Origin: Bradyrhizobium japonicum USDA 6 | Lineage (GTDB): Bacteria > Pseudomonadota > Alphaproteobacteria > Rhizobiales > Xanthobacteraceae | DNA length: 64,000 bases | Assembly: GCF_000284375.1 (NCBI RefSeq) | Contig: NC_017249.1 | Span: forward strand, 2,210,001 to 2,274,000 | Direction of reading: 5' to 3' | Part shown: one piece after another, positions 51,274 to 60,280 of the stretch | Layout: each line of letters begins with the position of its first letter | Position numbering within the stretch: position 1 is the stretch's first letter | Notes under the pieces: generated by a model | Seen by the model: the letters and a program-made list of their open reading frames with translations, nothing else | What the model was told of the DNA's origin: nothing | Databases searched by the model: none | Position numbers and translations under genes: made by a program

Positions 51274-51738
51274 ATGGCAACAACTCTCACCATCAACGGC
51301 GAAACCAAATCGTTCGACGCGCCACCGGAAATGCCGCTGCTGTGGGTGCTGCGCGACATACTCGGCATGACCGGCACCAAGTTCGGCTGCGGCGTCGCGC
51401 AATGCGGCGCCTGCACGGTGCATGTCGACGGCAAGGCGGTGCGGTCCTGCGTGCTGCCGGTCAGCGCGGTCGCAAACCGCGCCATCACCACCATCGAGGC
51501 CGTCGGCAACACGCCCTCGGGTGCGAAGGTGCAGAAGGCCTGGCTCGATGCCGAAGTGATCCAGTGCGGCTATTGCCAGTCAGGCCAGATCATGGCCGCG
51601 GCCGCACTGCTCGCGACAACGCCGCACCCTGATGATTCCGACATCGACGCCGCGATGGCCGGCAACATCTGCCGCTGCGGCACCTACGTGCGCATCCGCG
51701 AGGCCATCAAGCAAGCGGCCAACGGCCGGCAGTCGTGA
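51274..51738 (+). CDS. (2Fe-2S)-binding subunit of a molybdenum hydroxylase (IorA-like)
   Basis: From ATG 51274 the protein has 154 residues. It has the plant-type cluster motif [17 protein letters not shown] with the fourth Cys at RSC, and the second cluster CGYCQSGQ...NICRCG. These are the two clusters of xanthine-dehydrogenase-family small subunits such as isoquinoline 1-oxidoreductase alpha. The frame is open further upstream to 51205 without a ribosome site. The large subunit starts 8 bases downstream. Confidence 0.92.
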   Translation: MATTLTINGETKSFDAPPEMPLLWVLRDILGMTGTKFGCGVAQCGACTVHVDGKAVRSCVLPVSAVANRAITTIEAVGNTPSGAKVQKAWLDAEVIQCGYCQSGQIMAAAALLATTPHPDDSDIDAAMAGNICRCGTYVRIREAIKQAANGRQS

Positions 51739-51746
51739 GGTCCGCC

Positions 51747-53912
51747 ATGAATGCACACAACAACGTCTCCCGCCGCACGCTTCTGACCGGCGGTCTCGCC
51801 ACCGGTGTCCTGCTCGCCTTCCATCTGCCGCTGCGCGCCGCCGCCAACGAGCCGGTGCAGCGCGATGTGACCGACGGCAAGTTCGCGCCCAACGCCTTCA
51901 TCCGGATCGACGAGACCGGCCGCACCATCCTGATGATGCCGCAGGTCGAGATGGGCCAGGGTACCTACACCTCGATCTCGGCCGTGATCGCCGAAGAGTT
52001 GGATGCCGACTGGAGCAAGGTCGAGGTCCAGCACGCCCCGCCGAACGACAAGCTCTATGCCAATCCGACCTTCGGTCTCCAGGTCACCGGCAACTCGAAC
52101 TCGATTCGCGCCTGGTGGCTGCCGCTGCGCAAGGCCGGCGCCACCGCCCGCGCGATGCTGGTGCAGGCCGCGGCCAGCCAGTGGGGCGTCGATCCCGCAA
52201 GCTGCACGGCATCGAAGGGCGAGGTCGCGCATGCCGCGAGCGGGCGCAAGCTCGGCTATGGCACGCTGGCGCTTGCAGCCCAAGGCCAGACGCCGCCGAA
52301 GGATGTTGCCATCAAGGATCCCAAGGATTTCGTTCTCATCGGCCAGCCGCTGAAGCGGCTCGATACGCCTGACAAGGTCAATGGCAAGGCGCTCTACGGC
52401 ATCGACGCGATCCTGCCCGGCATGAAGATTGCCGCGATCGCCAATTGCCCGGTGTTCGGCGGCAAGGTCGGCAAGGTCGACGACAGCGCCGCGGTGAAAG
52501 TCGCCGGCGTGCGCAAGATCGTCGTGCTCGACGACGCCGTTGCCGTGATCGGCGATCACATGTGGGCGGCGAAGAAAGGTCTCGAAGCGCTCAAGATCGA
52601 GTGGAACGAGGGGCCGAACGCCAAAATCAGCACCAGGGACATCTGGGACGACCTGCGCAAGGCCAGCGAGAAGGACGGGGCGGTCGCAAAATCCGACGGC
52701 GACATCGCCAAGGCTCTCGCCAGCGGCGACAGGTTCGAGGCGGCCTACGAGCTGCCGTTCCTCGCGCACGCCTCGATGGAGCCGATCAACGCCACCGTCC
52801 ACGTCAGGCCGGATGCCTGCGAGATCTGGACCGGCACACAGATCATGACCCGCGTGCAGTCGGAGGCCGCCAAAGCCGCCGGCCTTCCCGTCGACAAGGT
52901 GATCGTCAACCAGCATTTGCTCGGCGGCGGTTTCGGCCGCAAGCTCGAGCCGGACATGGTGGTCGCGGCGGTCAAGATCGCCAAGCAGGTCGACTATCCC
53001 GTGAAGGTGGTGTGGACCCGCGAAGAGGACATCCAGCACGACGTCTATCGCCCGGTCTATCGCGACCAGATCACGGCATCGCTGGTCGACGGCAAGATCG
53101 CAGGCTGGAAGTACAAGGTCGCGGGCTCCGCCGTGCTGGCGCGCTGGCTGCCGCCGGCGTTCCAGAAGGGCATCGACATCGACGCGATCGACGCCGCCGT
53201 GGATGCGCCCTACGACTTCGCCAACTTCCATGTCGAATATGTCCGCGCCGAGCCGCCGGCGGTGCCGACCGGCTTCTGGCGTGGCGTCGGCCCGAACAAC
53301 AACGTATTCGCAGTCGAATGCGCGATGGACGAGCTCGCGCGCAAGGCAGGCAAGGATCCGATCGAATTCCGGAAGTCCATGCTGACCAAGAACCCGCGCA
53401 TGCTCGCGGTGCTCAGCCAGGTCGCCGAAAAATCCGGCTGGGGCCAGAAGCTGCCGCCGCGCGTCGGCCGCGGCATCTGCGTGCAGCCGTCCTTCGCAAG
53501 CTTCATCGCAACCGTGGTGGAAGCCGAGATCGACGACATCGGCGAGATCACGCTGCGCCGCATCACCTCGGTGGTCGACACCGGCATTGCGGTCAACCCC
53601 GACACGGTGAAGGCGCAGATCGAGGGCGGACTGATCTTCGGGCTCACCGCCGCGCTCTATGGCGAGATCACCATCGACAAGGGCCGCGTGCAGCAGTCGA
53701 ACTTCCACGACTACCGCATGATGCGCATCAACGAGACGCCGAAGATCGAGGTCACCGTGGTCAAGAGCGGCGAGGCGCCCGGCGGCATCGGCGAAGCCGG
53801 CGTCAATGCCGGACCACCGGCGCTGCGCAACGCGATTTACGCCGCAACCGGCGTGGCGCTGCGGCGCCTGCCGATCGACCGGAAACTTCTGGCTGCGGGG
53901 AAGAAGGCATGA
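51747..53912 (+). CDS. Molybdopterin-binding large subunit of a molybdenum hydroxylase (IorB-like), Tat-exported
   Basis: From ATG 51747 the protein has 721 residues. The N terminus NNVSRRTLLTGGLATGVLLAF is a Tat signal, so the enzyme works in the periplasm. Cofactor motifs include QVEMGQGTYTS, LGGGFGRKLEPDM and GGIGEAGVNAGPPALRNA, which holds the catalytic glutamate. The layout matches isoquinoline oxidoreductase beta and related aldehyde dehydrogenases. No FAD subunit is present; a cytochrome c follows with ATGA overlap as the electron acceptor. Confidence 0.92.
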   Translation: MNAHNNVSRRTLLTGGLATGVLLAFHLPLRAAANEPVQRDVTDGKFAPNAFIRIDETGRTILMMPQVEMGQGTYTSISAVIAEELDADWSKVEVQHAPPNDKLYANPTFGLQVTGNSNSIRAWWLPLRKAGATARAMLVQAAASQWGVDPASCTASKGEVAHAASGRKLGYGTLALAAQGQTPPKDVAIKDPKDFVLIGQPLKRLDTPDKVNGKALYGIDAILPGMKIAAIANCPVFGGKVGKVDDSAAVKVAGVRKIVVLDDAVAVIGDHMWAAKKGLEALKIEWNEGPNAKISTRDIWDDLRKASEKDGAVAKSDGDIAKALASGDRFEAAYELPFLAHASMEPINATVHVRPDACEIWTGTQIMTRVQSEAAKAAGLPVDKVIVNQHLLGGGFGRKLEPDMVVAAVKIAKQVDYPVKVVWTREEDIQHDVYRPVYRDQITASLVDGKIAGWKYKVAGSAVLARWLPPAFQKGIDIDAIDAAVDAPYDFANFHVEYVRAEPPAVPTGFWRGVGPNNNVFAVECAMDELARKAGKDPIEFRKSMLTKNPRMLAVLSQVAEKSGWGQKLPPRVGRGICVQPSFASFIATVVEAEIDDIGEITLRRITSVVDTGIAVNPDTVKAQIEGGLIFGLTAALYGEITIDKGRVQQSNFHDYRMMRINETPKIEVTVVKSGEAPGGIGEAGVNAGPPALRNAIYAATGVALRRLPIDRKLLAAGKKA

Positions 53913-55252
53913 GCGGCAAGATGCGTATCCTCGCAAGCCTGGTCGTGATCGCCATCGTGGTGGCGGCGCTCGGCGTCTGGATCATCCGCGGGCCCGGCCC
54001 CCTCGACTTCGCCGGCGGCACCAAAGTGGCGCTGGCGGATTATCGCGCAGGCAAGCCGACCGGCGTACCGGCCAAGCTGGAGAAAGCGAGTCTGGTCGAG
54101 CGCGGCGAGTATCTCGCGAAGGCGGCCGACTGCATGGTCTGCCACACCAAGCCCGGCGAGAAGGAATATTCCGGCGGGCTCGGCTTCAAGCTGCCGTTCG
54201 GCACGCTCTATTCGACCAACATCACGCCGGACAAGGACACCGGCATCGGCAATTACAGCGACCAGGATTTCCTCAACGCGGTCCAGCGCGGCACGCGTCA
54301 TGACGGCGCGCGGCTCTATCCGGCCATGCCCTACACGTCCTACACCTACATGACGGACGAGGACGTGCTGGCGGTGAAGGCGTATCTGTTCAGCCTGCCG
54401 GCGGTGCGCGCGAAAGCGCCCGACAACACGCTGTCGTTCCCGTTCAACCAGCGCTGGGCGATGATCTTCTGGTCGGCCGTGTTCAATCCGGACACGCGCT
54501 TCGCGCCGGATACCTCGAAGAGCCCGGAGTGGAACAGAGGTGCGTATCTCGCCGAAGCGCTGGCGCATTGCGGCGAGTGCCACACGCCGCGCAATCTCGG
54601 CTTTGCGCTCGACAACCGCAAGAAGTTCAGCGGCGCGATCACGGCGGGCTGGCGCGCCTTCAACATCTCCTCCGACAAGGCCACCGGCCTCGGCAATTGG
54701 CGCGACGAGGACCTGATCTCGTATCTGTCGCTCGGCCACGCACCGGGCCACGGCTCGGCCTCGGGTCCGATGGGCGAAGCGGTCGATCGCAGCTTCAGCC
54801 AGTTCGCCCCCGAAGACATCCGCGCGGTCGTCGCCTATCTGCGCAGCGTGCCGCCGGTGGCCTCGCCCGACCTGCCTGCCACCACGGCGCCGGCCGCGCC
54901 CGCCTCGCACAAGGACGGCGTCACGGCCGACGCACGCGGCAAGAAGGTGTTCGCCAGCGCCTGCGCCAGCTGCCACGGCTGGAGCGGCGAAAGCCCGGTC
55001 TCGCCGATGGCGACGCTGACCGGCACCTGGGCCGTCAACGACCCCGCCGCCACCAACGTCGCGCAGATCGTGCTGTCAGGCACCAAGCGACATACGCCCG
55101 ACGGCGCGCTCTCGATGCCGGCCTTCGGCGATGCGTATAGCGACGACGAAATCGCGGCGGTGGCGAACTACGTCACGGCGCGGTTCGGCACCAAGGGCTC
55201 GAAGCTGACGGCGAAGGACGTCGCCGAGCTGCGGGAGCAGACGGCGGAGTAG
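53909..55252 (+). CDS. Three-haem membrane-anchored c-type cytochrome
   Basis: The 447-residue protein has an N-terminal membrane anchor (ILASLVVIAIVVAALGVWII) and three haem sites CMVCH, CGECH and CASCH. It starts inside the stop of the molybdopterin subunit (ATGA), showing coupling. It should carry electrons from the periplasmic hydroxylase to the respiratory chain, as in alcohol and aldehyde dehydrogenase cytochromes. The spacing between the second and third haem includes a Pro/Ala linker (SPDLPATTAPAAPAS). Confidence 0.93.
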   Translation: MSGKMRILASLVVIAIVVAALGVWIIRGPGPLDFAGGTKVALADYRAGKPTGVPAKLEKASLVERGEYLAKAADCMVCHTKPGEKEYSGGLGFKLPFGTLYSTNITPDKDTGIGNYSDQDFLNAVQRGTRHDGARLYPAMPYTSYTYMTDEDVLAVKAYLFSLPAVRAKAPDNTLSFPFNQRWAMIFWSAVFNPDTRFAPDTSKSPEWNRGAYLAEALAHCGECHTPRNLGFALDNRKKFSGAITAGWRAFNISSDKATGLGNWRDEDLISYLSLGHAPGHGSASGPMGEAVDRSFSQFAPEDIRAVVAYLRSVPPVASPDLPATTAPAAPASHKDGVTADARGKKVFASACASCHGWSGESPVSPMATLTGTWAVNDPAATNVAQIVLSGTKRHTPDGALSMPAFGDAYSDDEIAAVANYVTARFGTKGSKLTAKDVAELREQTAE

Positions 55253-55291
55253 GTGTCGCCGCGAACACCACTGCACCTTCTCCCCTTGTGG

Positions 55292-56412
55292 GGCTGTTGC
55301 GTAATTCGTCAATTGTGATTCCCTAGGGCAAAGCCTTGGAGGGTAGCGATGGCGGTCAAGCGGACGGGACAGCCGAGCTTTGTGGAAGCGCTGATGCCGA
55401 AGGGGGCCGGCGCCAATGCGGCGCTGGATCGGCTGGCTGGCCTGGTCAAGTGGTACCGGTTCGAGAAGCTGATCGGCCATTTGCGGGATGAAGGGAGCCC
55501 CGGTCGACCAGGCTATCCGGTGTTGGTGCTGTTTCGTGCTGTGCTGTTGCAGTCGCTGTATGGTCTTTCGGAGCGCGAACTCGAGGAAGCGCTGGGCGAC
55601 CGGTTGTCGTTCAAGCGCTTCGTCGGTTTGAGCCTTGAGGATGCGACGCCCGACCACACGGTCCTGAACCGCTTCCGGAACCAGCTCGTTGAACAGGGCC
55701 TGCTGGAGAAGCTGTTTGGCGAATTGGATCGTCAGCTTGAGAATGCTGGCGTGATCCTCAAGCGCGGCACGATGCTGGATGCGACCTTGATCCAGGCAGT
55801 CTCGGCTCCGCCCAAGGAGGATCGCCCCTCAAACGACCCTGATGCCCGGTTTGCCAAACGGCAGGGCAAAAGCGGCTCGACCTTCGGTTACAAGGCCCAT
55901 GTGGGTGTGGACGAAGGATCCGGCTTGATCCGCGCGGTGCTGACCACACCCGCTAACGTCAACGATACGACACCTGCGGACGCTTTGATCCGGGGCGATG
56001 AAGCTGCGGTGTGGGCCGATGCGGCTTACGACACCCATGCCCGACGGGCCCGGCTGAAGGCGGAGGGCAAGAAACCCCGCATCGCTCGTCGGCCCAACAG
56101 ACATCATCCGGAACTGCCGCCCAGGCTCAAACGCTACAACCTCCTCATCGCGCGCCGCCGAGCCCAGGTCGAGACCACCTTCGCTACTCTCAAACGCCGC
56201 ATGCGGCTGACCTGCATCCGCTACGTCGGTCTGATCAAGGCGACCGGGCAAGTCGTGCTCGCCGCGATCGCCTTCAACATGAGGCGGTGGGCCACAATCG
56301 CCGCGTGAGCCACCCTCCGAGGGCGACAACTACAGATCTTGGCAGGCAATTGCCGGGACCAAGGCCTTCGTTCCTGACGTCTTCAGCCTCAAGAGCTGAT
56401 AACGCAACAGGC
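55292..56412 (+). mobile_element. IS5-family insertion sequence, about 1.12 kb
   Basis: The ends carry inverted repeats with core CTGTTGCGT (left GGCTGTTGCGTAAT, right inverted as GGCCTGTTGCGTTAT). One transposase fills the element. No certain target duplication could be read, so the outer ends are approximate to a few bases. The left and right flanks belong to one repeat class. Confidence 0.82.
55349..56308 (+). CDS. IS5-family transposase
   Basis: The 319-residue DDE transposase starts at an ATG after GGAGGGTAG. An N-terminal DUF772-like domain (YPVLVLFRAVLLQSLYGLSERELEE) precedes the catalytic acids D144 (MLDATLIQA), D224 (WADAAYD) and E275 (QVETTFATLKRR). The YGLSERELE and TVLNRFRNQL motifs are family marks. 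The frame is intact. A stretch of about 100 bases after the stop completes the element. Confidence 0.93.
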   Translation: MAVKRTGQPSFVEALMPKGAGANAALDRLAGLVKWYRFEKLIGHLRDEGSPGRPGYPVLVLFRAVLLQSLYGLSERELEEALGDRLSFKRFVGLSLEDATPDHTVLNRFRNQLVEQGLLEKLFGELDRQLENAGVILKRGTMLDATLIQAVSAPPKEDRPSNDPDARFAKRQGKSGSTFGYKAHVGVDEGSGLIRAVLTTPANVNDTTPADALIRGDEAAVWADAAYDTHARRARLKAEGKKPRIARRPNRHHPELPPRLKRYNLLIARRRAQVETTFATLKRRMRLTCIRYVGLIKATGQVVLAAIAFNMRRWATIAA

Positions 56413-56624
56413 CCCCTGCGGGAGAGGGTGGCTCGGCGGCGAGACGGGTGAGGGGTATCTCTCTGCGAGTCCACTCTCACATGAGTGCGCCGACAGAGGC
56501 CCCTCATCCGGCGCCATAGCCGAAGCTTCGCTTCGGCGTTCCTAAGAACGGCGGCCGAAGGCCGCCTATGCCACCTTCTCCGACAAGGGGAGAAGGGCAG
56601 AGCCTGTGCGGTGAGCGCCGCGGA

Positions 56625-57338
56625 CTACGGCGCCGCGCGCCGCGCCAGAAACCGCGTGATTGCCCCACCCAGCTTCGCGCTGTCCATTGGCTCCGCGAGC
56701 GACTCCCTCGCGGTCGCAACGACATCCTCCGGCGCCTTGCCGTCGCGCAGCTCGCAGCACACTTGCGCGAACCCCACGTCGAATTCCGGATGCGGCTGCA
56801 CGGTCAGCGTGGTGCCGTTGGCGTAGAGCAGGCCGGCATGCGGGGTGAATTCGGACGAGAGGATCGTCAGCGCATCGATGGGCGGCTCGACCACCTGGTC
56901 CTGATGCGAGGCGGCGATCGCGACCGCTTCGCCTTCGACGACGCCGTTCTCGGGCAGCACCTGATAGACGTGCCGGCCGATGCCCCAGCCCTTCTCCGAC
57001 TTCTGCACGGTGCCGCCGAGCGCCTGCGCGATCAGTTGATGGCCGAAGCAGACGCCGACCATCGGCGTCTTGTTGGCGTAAGCCGTGCGTACGAAATCTT
57101 CCAGCGGCGCGATCCAGTCGAGCCCGTCATAGACGCCGGCGGCAGCACCGGTGATCAGCACGGCCTCGAGCTTGCTCGGATCGGGCAGCGCATCGCCATT
57201 GGGGATGCTGACGACGTCCACCGTGGCCGTCGGGTCCTCGGCGCGGACCATGCGTTCGAACATGTCGGGAAACGAGCCATGCTGCTCGCGGTATTTCTGT
57301 GGGACTTGTCCGGTCTCGATGATGGTGATGCGTGCCAT
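56625..57338 (-). CDS. Class I glutamine amidotransferase (GMP-synthase-like)
   Basis: The 237-residue protein has the triad C97 (VGVCFGHQL), H183 and E185 (QPHPEF). ITGAAAGVYDGLDWI provides the oxyanion-side loop. It is a stand-alone amidotransferase with no synthetase domain. It lies in the minus direction beside a LysR gene, within an N-carbamoyl amino-acid cluster. It may hydrolyse a gamma-glutamyl compound or an amide in that pathway. Confidence 0.87.
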   Translation of the reverse strand: MARITIIETGQVPQKYREQHGSFPDMFERMVRAEDPTATVDVVSIPNGDALPDPSKLEAVLITGAAAGVYDGLDWIAPLEDFVRTAYANKTPMVGVCFGHQLIAQALGGTVQKSEKGWGIGRHVYQVLPENGVVEGEAVAIAASHQDQVVEPPIDALTILSSEFTPHAGLLYANGTTLTVQPHPEFDVGFAQVCCELRDGKAPEDVVATARESLAEPMDSAKLGGAITRFLARRAAP

Positions 57339-57367
57339 GTGCCCCCAAGGTCAAAAGATTGCGAAGC

Positions 57368-58294
57368 TCAGTCGCTTTCTGCCCCATGTTGCTGGTGTGG
57401 CGCTGTGCGCTCCAGCAGTGCGCTCTCTTTCCGGACCTCGTTGAGAAACGCCTTGGCAAGGCGCGACAGCGGTTCGGCTTCCGACCATAGCATATAGGCC
57501 ACCGCATGCGTCGTGGGCGTGAACGGCCGCACCACGAGGCCGCTGCCGCCGTTCTGCCGCGGCGAGAACGGATCGACCACGGCGGCGCCGACGCCGGCGG
57601 CGGCGAGCACGCAGGCCGTGTTGCAGTAGCGCACCTCGACGGTCGGCTGGAACGGCGCGCCGGCGCGGGCAAAGCTGTCGCGCACGGCCTCACCGAGCCG
57701 CGTGCCGCGCTCGAGCCCGATGAAGGGCATGCCGGACAGATCGGCGGCCGAGATCACCGGCTTGTCGGCAAGCGGATGCCGCGGCGGCAGCACGCAGACC
57801 ATCTCACCGGTATGCACCACCTCATGCGCGATGCCGGGATGATGCGTCAGCCCGAGCGCGAAGCCGAGCTCGGCGACGCGGCTGAGCACGCCTTCGATGA
57901 TGCCTTCATAGCGCCGCACGTCGAAGAACACGCGCGTCTCCGGGCGGCGGCGAAGGAAGCTCGAGAGCGCCGACGGGATGATGCTGTAGGCCAGCGGCGG
58001 CGTCGCGACGAGAGCGAGATGGCCGGAGCGGTTCTCGCGCAGATCGCGGACGCGGTTCTCGAGCTTGGCGTGCAGCGCGAAGATCGCTTCGCTCTCCTTG
58101 TAGAGCGCCATCGCCTCCGCGGTCGGAAACAGCCGGTTGTTGACGCGCTCGAACAGCGCAAAGCCCGCCTGCGTCTCCATCGTCTTCAGCGCGTTGCTGA
58201 CCGCGGGCTGCGACAGCGCCAGTTCGTCCGCCGCCGCCACCGTGGTGCGATGGCGGATGACGGCACGCAGGATCTCGAGCTGACGCAGGTTCAT
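57368..58294 (-). CDS. LysR family transcriptional regulator
   Basis: From ATG 58294 the protein has 308 residues, beginning MNLRQLEILRAVIRHRTTVAAADELALSQPAVSNALK, a LysR helix-turn-helix. The longer open frame upstream is not LysR-like. It is divergent from the N-carbamoyl-D-amino-acid hydrolase gene across a 151-base spacer and lies 29 bases before the amidotransferase. It likely controls the cluster on both sides. Confidence 0.9.
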   Translation of the reverse strand: MNLRQLEILRAVIRHRTTVAAADELALSQPAVSNALKTMETQAGFALFERVNNRLFPTAEAMALYKESEAIFALHAKLENRVRDLRENRSGHLALVATPPLAYSIIPSALSSFLRRRPETRVFFDVRRYEGIIEGVLSRVAELGFALGLTHHPGIAHEVVHTGEMVCVLPPRHPLADKPVISAADLSGMPFIGLERGTRLGEAVRDSFARAGAPFQPTVEVRYCNTACVLAAAGVGAAVVDPFSPRQNGGSGLVVRPFTPTTHAVAYMLWSEAEPLSRLAKAFLNEVRKESALLERTAPHQQHGAESD

Positions 58295-58445
58295 ATCACT
58301 GCCGATTATACTCTGGGCCAAAACATCATAGCAGAACGAATTGATTTTGCAGCCCCGCTTGCGCGTAATGGCGGCGGATTTGCACGTCGCATCAAAGGGT
58401 TCATTCGCCCATTGAGGCAGCACTGCGCACATATTGGAGGCAATC

Positions 58446-59402
58446 TTGGTTCGTGTCCTTCGCGCCGCCGCCGCTCAGATGGGGCCGACGCAAAAAGCCG
58501 ATACGCGCGAGCATACGCTGGCGCGGATGCTCGACATGCTGGAGCAGGCCGCCGGCCGCGGCGCCAGCCTCGTGGTGTTTCCCGAGCTTGCCTTCACCAC
58601 CTTCTTCCCGCGCTGGCTGCTCGAAGGCGACGCGCTCGACCATTATTTCGAGCGCGGCATGCCGAACCCAGCGGTGGCAAAGCTGTTCGACCGTGCGCGC
58701 GCGCTGCGCGTCGGCTTCTATGTCGGCTATGCCGAGCTGACGCCGGACGGCCGCCGCTACAATTGCGCGATCCTGGTCGATCGCGACGGCGAGATCCTCG
58801 GCCGCTATCGCAAGGTGCATCTGCCGGGCTCGGTCGAGCCGCGCGAGGGCGCACGCTACCAGCAGCTCGAGAAGCGCTATTTCGAATATGGCGACCTCGG
58901 CTTTCCAGCCTTCCGCGCCGGATCGGCCTGGGCGCATGCGATCATGGGCATGATGATCTGCAACGACCGCCGCTGGCCGGAATCCTGGCGCGTGCTCGGC
59001 CTGCAAGGCGTTGAGCTCGTCTGCATCGGCTACAATTCGGCCGCCTATGATCCCAATGGCGGCGTCACCGAAGACGCGTCCTTGCGCACCTTCCACTCGA
59101 CGCTGGTGACGCAGGCCAACGCCTACATGAACGCGACCTGGGCGATCTCGGTGGCGAAGGCGGGTGAGGAGGACGGCTCCGGGCTGATCGGCGGCTCCTG
59201 CATCGTCGATCCCAACGGCCGCATCGTCGCGCAAGCCCAGACTTTGGCCGACGAGGTGATCGTCGCCGATATCGATCTCGATCTCTGCCGCCAGGGCAAG
59301 GACAAGATGTTCAACTTCGCCGCCCACCGGCGGCCGGAGCAATACAGGGTGATCACCGAACGCGCCGGCGTCATCGAGCCGGCCGTTCTCGACGCGGACT
59401 GA
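58446..59402 (+). CDS. N-carbamoyl-D-amino-acid hydrolase (nitrilase superfamily)
   Basis: From TTG 58446, with GGAGG five bases upstream, the protein has 318 residues. The catalytic triad is E47 (FPELAF), K123 (YRKVHLPG) and C172 (ICNDRRWPES). The CNDRRWPE motif and these positions match D-carbamoylase, which cleaves N-carbamoyl-D-amino acids to D-amino acid, CO2 and ammonia. The gene is the first of a plus-strand cluster with an amino-acid ABC transporter and a racemase. Confidence 0.9.
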   Translation: MVRVLRAAAAQMGPTQKADTREHTLARMLDMLEQAAGRGASLVVFPELAFTTFFPRWLLEGDALDHYFERGMPNPAVAKLFDRARALRVGFYVGYAELTPDGRRYNCAILVDRDGEILGRYRKVHLPGSVEPREGARYQQLEKRYFEYGDLGFPAFRAGSAWAHAIMGMMICNDRRWPESWRVLGLQGVELVCIGYNSAAYDPNGGVTEDASLRTFHSTLVTQANAYMNATWAISVAKAGEEDGSGLIGGSCIVDPNGRIVAQAQTLADEVIVADIDLDLCRQGKDKMFNFAAHRRPEQYRVITERAGVIEPAVLDAD

Positions 59403-59455
59403 CTGGCACGGCGCTGGCAAAGGACTCAAAGCAAAACGTTGGCAAAGGAGCTGAC

Positions 59456-60280
59456 ATGATACGCCTCTCGCTCTCTCTCGGTCTCGCAATACTGGCTACC
59501 GTAACGTCGGCGCAAGCGGCGGAGCTTCCGGCGGAGATCAAGCAGGCTGGCGTGCTAAAACTCACGGTCAACTCCACCTACGCGCCGATGGAATATCGCG
59601 ATCCCGCCACCAACGAGCTCGTCGGGCTCGACGTCGATCTGGCCAACGAACTTGCCAAGCGGCTTGGCGTAAAAATCGTCTGGAGCGAGACCCCGTTCGC
59701 CGAGCTGATCCCGTCGCTCCAGACCAGGCGCGCGGACTTCATCATCTCTGGCATCTCCGACCGCGCCTCGCGGCGCGAGACCGCCGATTTCGTCGACTAC
59801 CTCGCGACCGGCCCGCAGTTCTTCGTGATGGCGGACAATGCGGCCAAGGACGCGACGGATCTCTGCGGCAAGAAGGTCGGCACCACCCGCAGCACCAGCT
59901 TTCCGGTCGAGATCGAGAAGTGGAGCAAGCAGAACTGCGAGCCGGCCAGCAAGCCGGCGATTCAGTACGTCCCCGGCGAGAACTCGATCGACGTCCGCAA
60001 CCAGCTCAAGCAGGGCCGCATCGACGCCGCAGTGCAGGGCAGCGAGACGCTGCCTTACGCGCAGACGCAGGAGCCCGGCAAATACCGCGTCGTCGGCGAG
60101 CCCTTCGCCAAAGGCTATCAGGGCATCATGTTCCGCAAGGACGATGCGGCCTTGCGCGAGGTCGTGACGGAGAAGCTCACGGCGATGATCGCCGACGGCG
60201 CCTACAAGGCCGTCCTCGACAAATGGGGCCTAGGGGCCAACGCGGTGGCCCAGCCCATGCTGAACGCGGCACCGCAATGA
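59456..60280 (+). CDS. Amino-acid ABC transporter substrate-binding protein (family 3), copy 1
   Basis: The 274-residue protein has a signal peptide (MIRLSLSLGLAILATVTSAQAA) and the family 3 binding fold (GVLKLTVNSTYAPMEYRDP, VGLDVDLANELAKRLG). Two cysteines (DLCGKK, KQNCEP) may form a disulphide. It overlaps the permease start by four bases. The second binding protein of the same transporter (61911) shares its sequence pattern, so both may feed one permease. Confidence 0.92.
   Translation: MIRLSLSLGLAILATVTSAQAAELPAEIKQAGVLKLTVNSTYAPMEYRDPATNELVGLDVDLANELAKRLGVKIVWSETPFAELIPSLQTRRADFIISGISDRASRRETADFVDYLATGPQFFVMADNAAKDATDLCGKKVGTTRSTSFPVEIEKWSKQNCEPASKPAIQYVPGENSIDVRNQLKQGRIDAAVQGSETLPYAQTQEPGKYRVVGEPFAKGYQGIMFRKDDAALREVVTEKLTAMIADGAYKAVLDKWGLGANAVAQPMLNAAPQ

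Larger units (their letters stand above)
55274..56600. repeat. Large inverted repeat (CTTCTCCCCTTGTGGG type) interrupted by an IS5 element
   Basis: The left part (55274-55291) is CACCTTCTCCCCTTGTGG. The right part (56413-56600) starts CCCCTGCGGGAGAGGGTGGC and includes GGTGAGGGG, CCCCTCATCCGG and ends CCTTCTCCGACAAGGGGAGA. It is the same class as 16067-16211. The right part fills most of the 316-base gap before the amidotransferase; no gene is seen there. Confidence 0.7.

Noticed and set aside
52445-53908. Long plus-strand frame continuous with the cytochrome c gene, overlapping the molybdopterin subunit
   Set aside because: The first 488 codons are Arg/Gly/Gln-rich shadow sequence of the large subunit in another frame. 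The real cytochrome starts at ATG 53909 with a membrane anchor.
51684-53936. 750-codon minus-strand frame opposite the molybdenum hydroxylase
   Set aside because: Antisense of motif-rich subunits; biased His/Arg/Asp composition typical of shadows.
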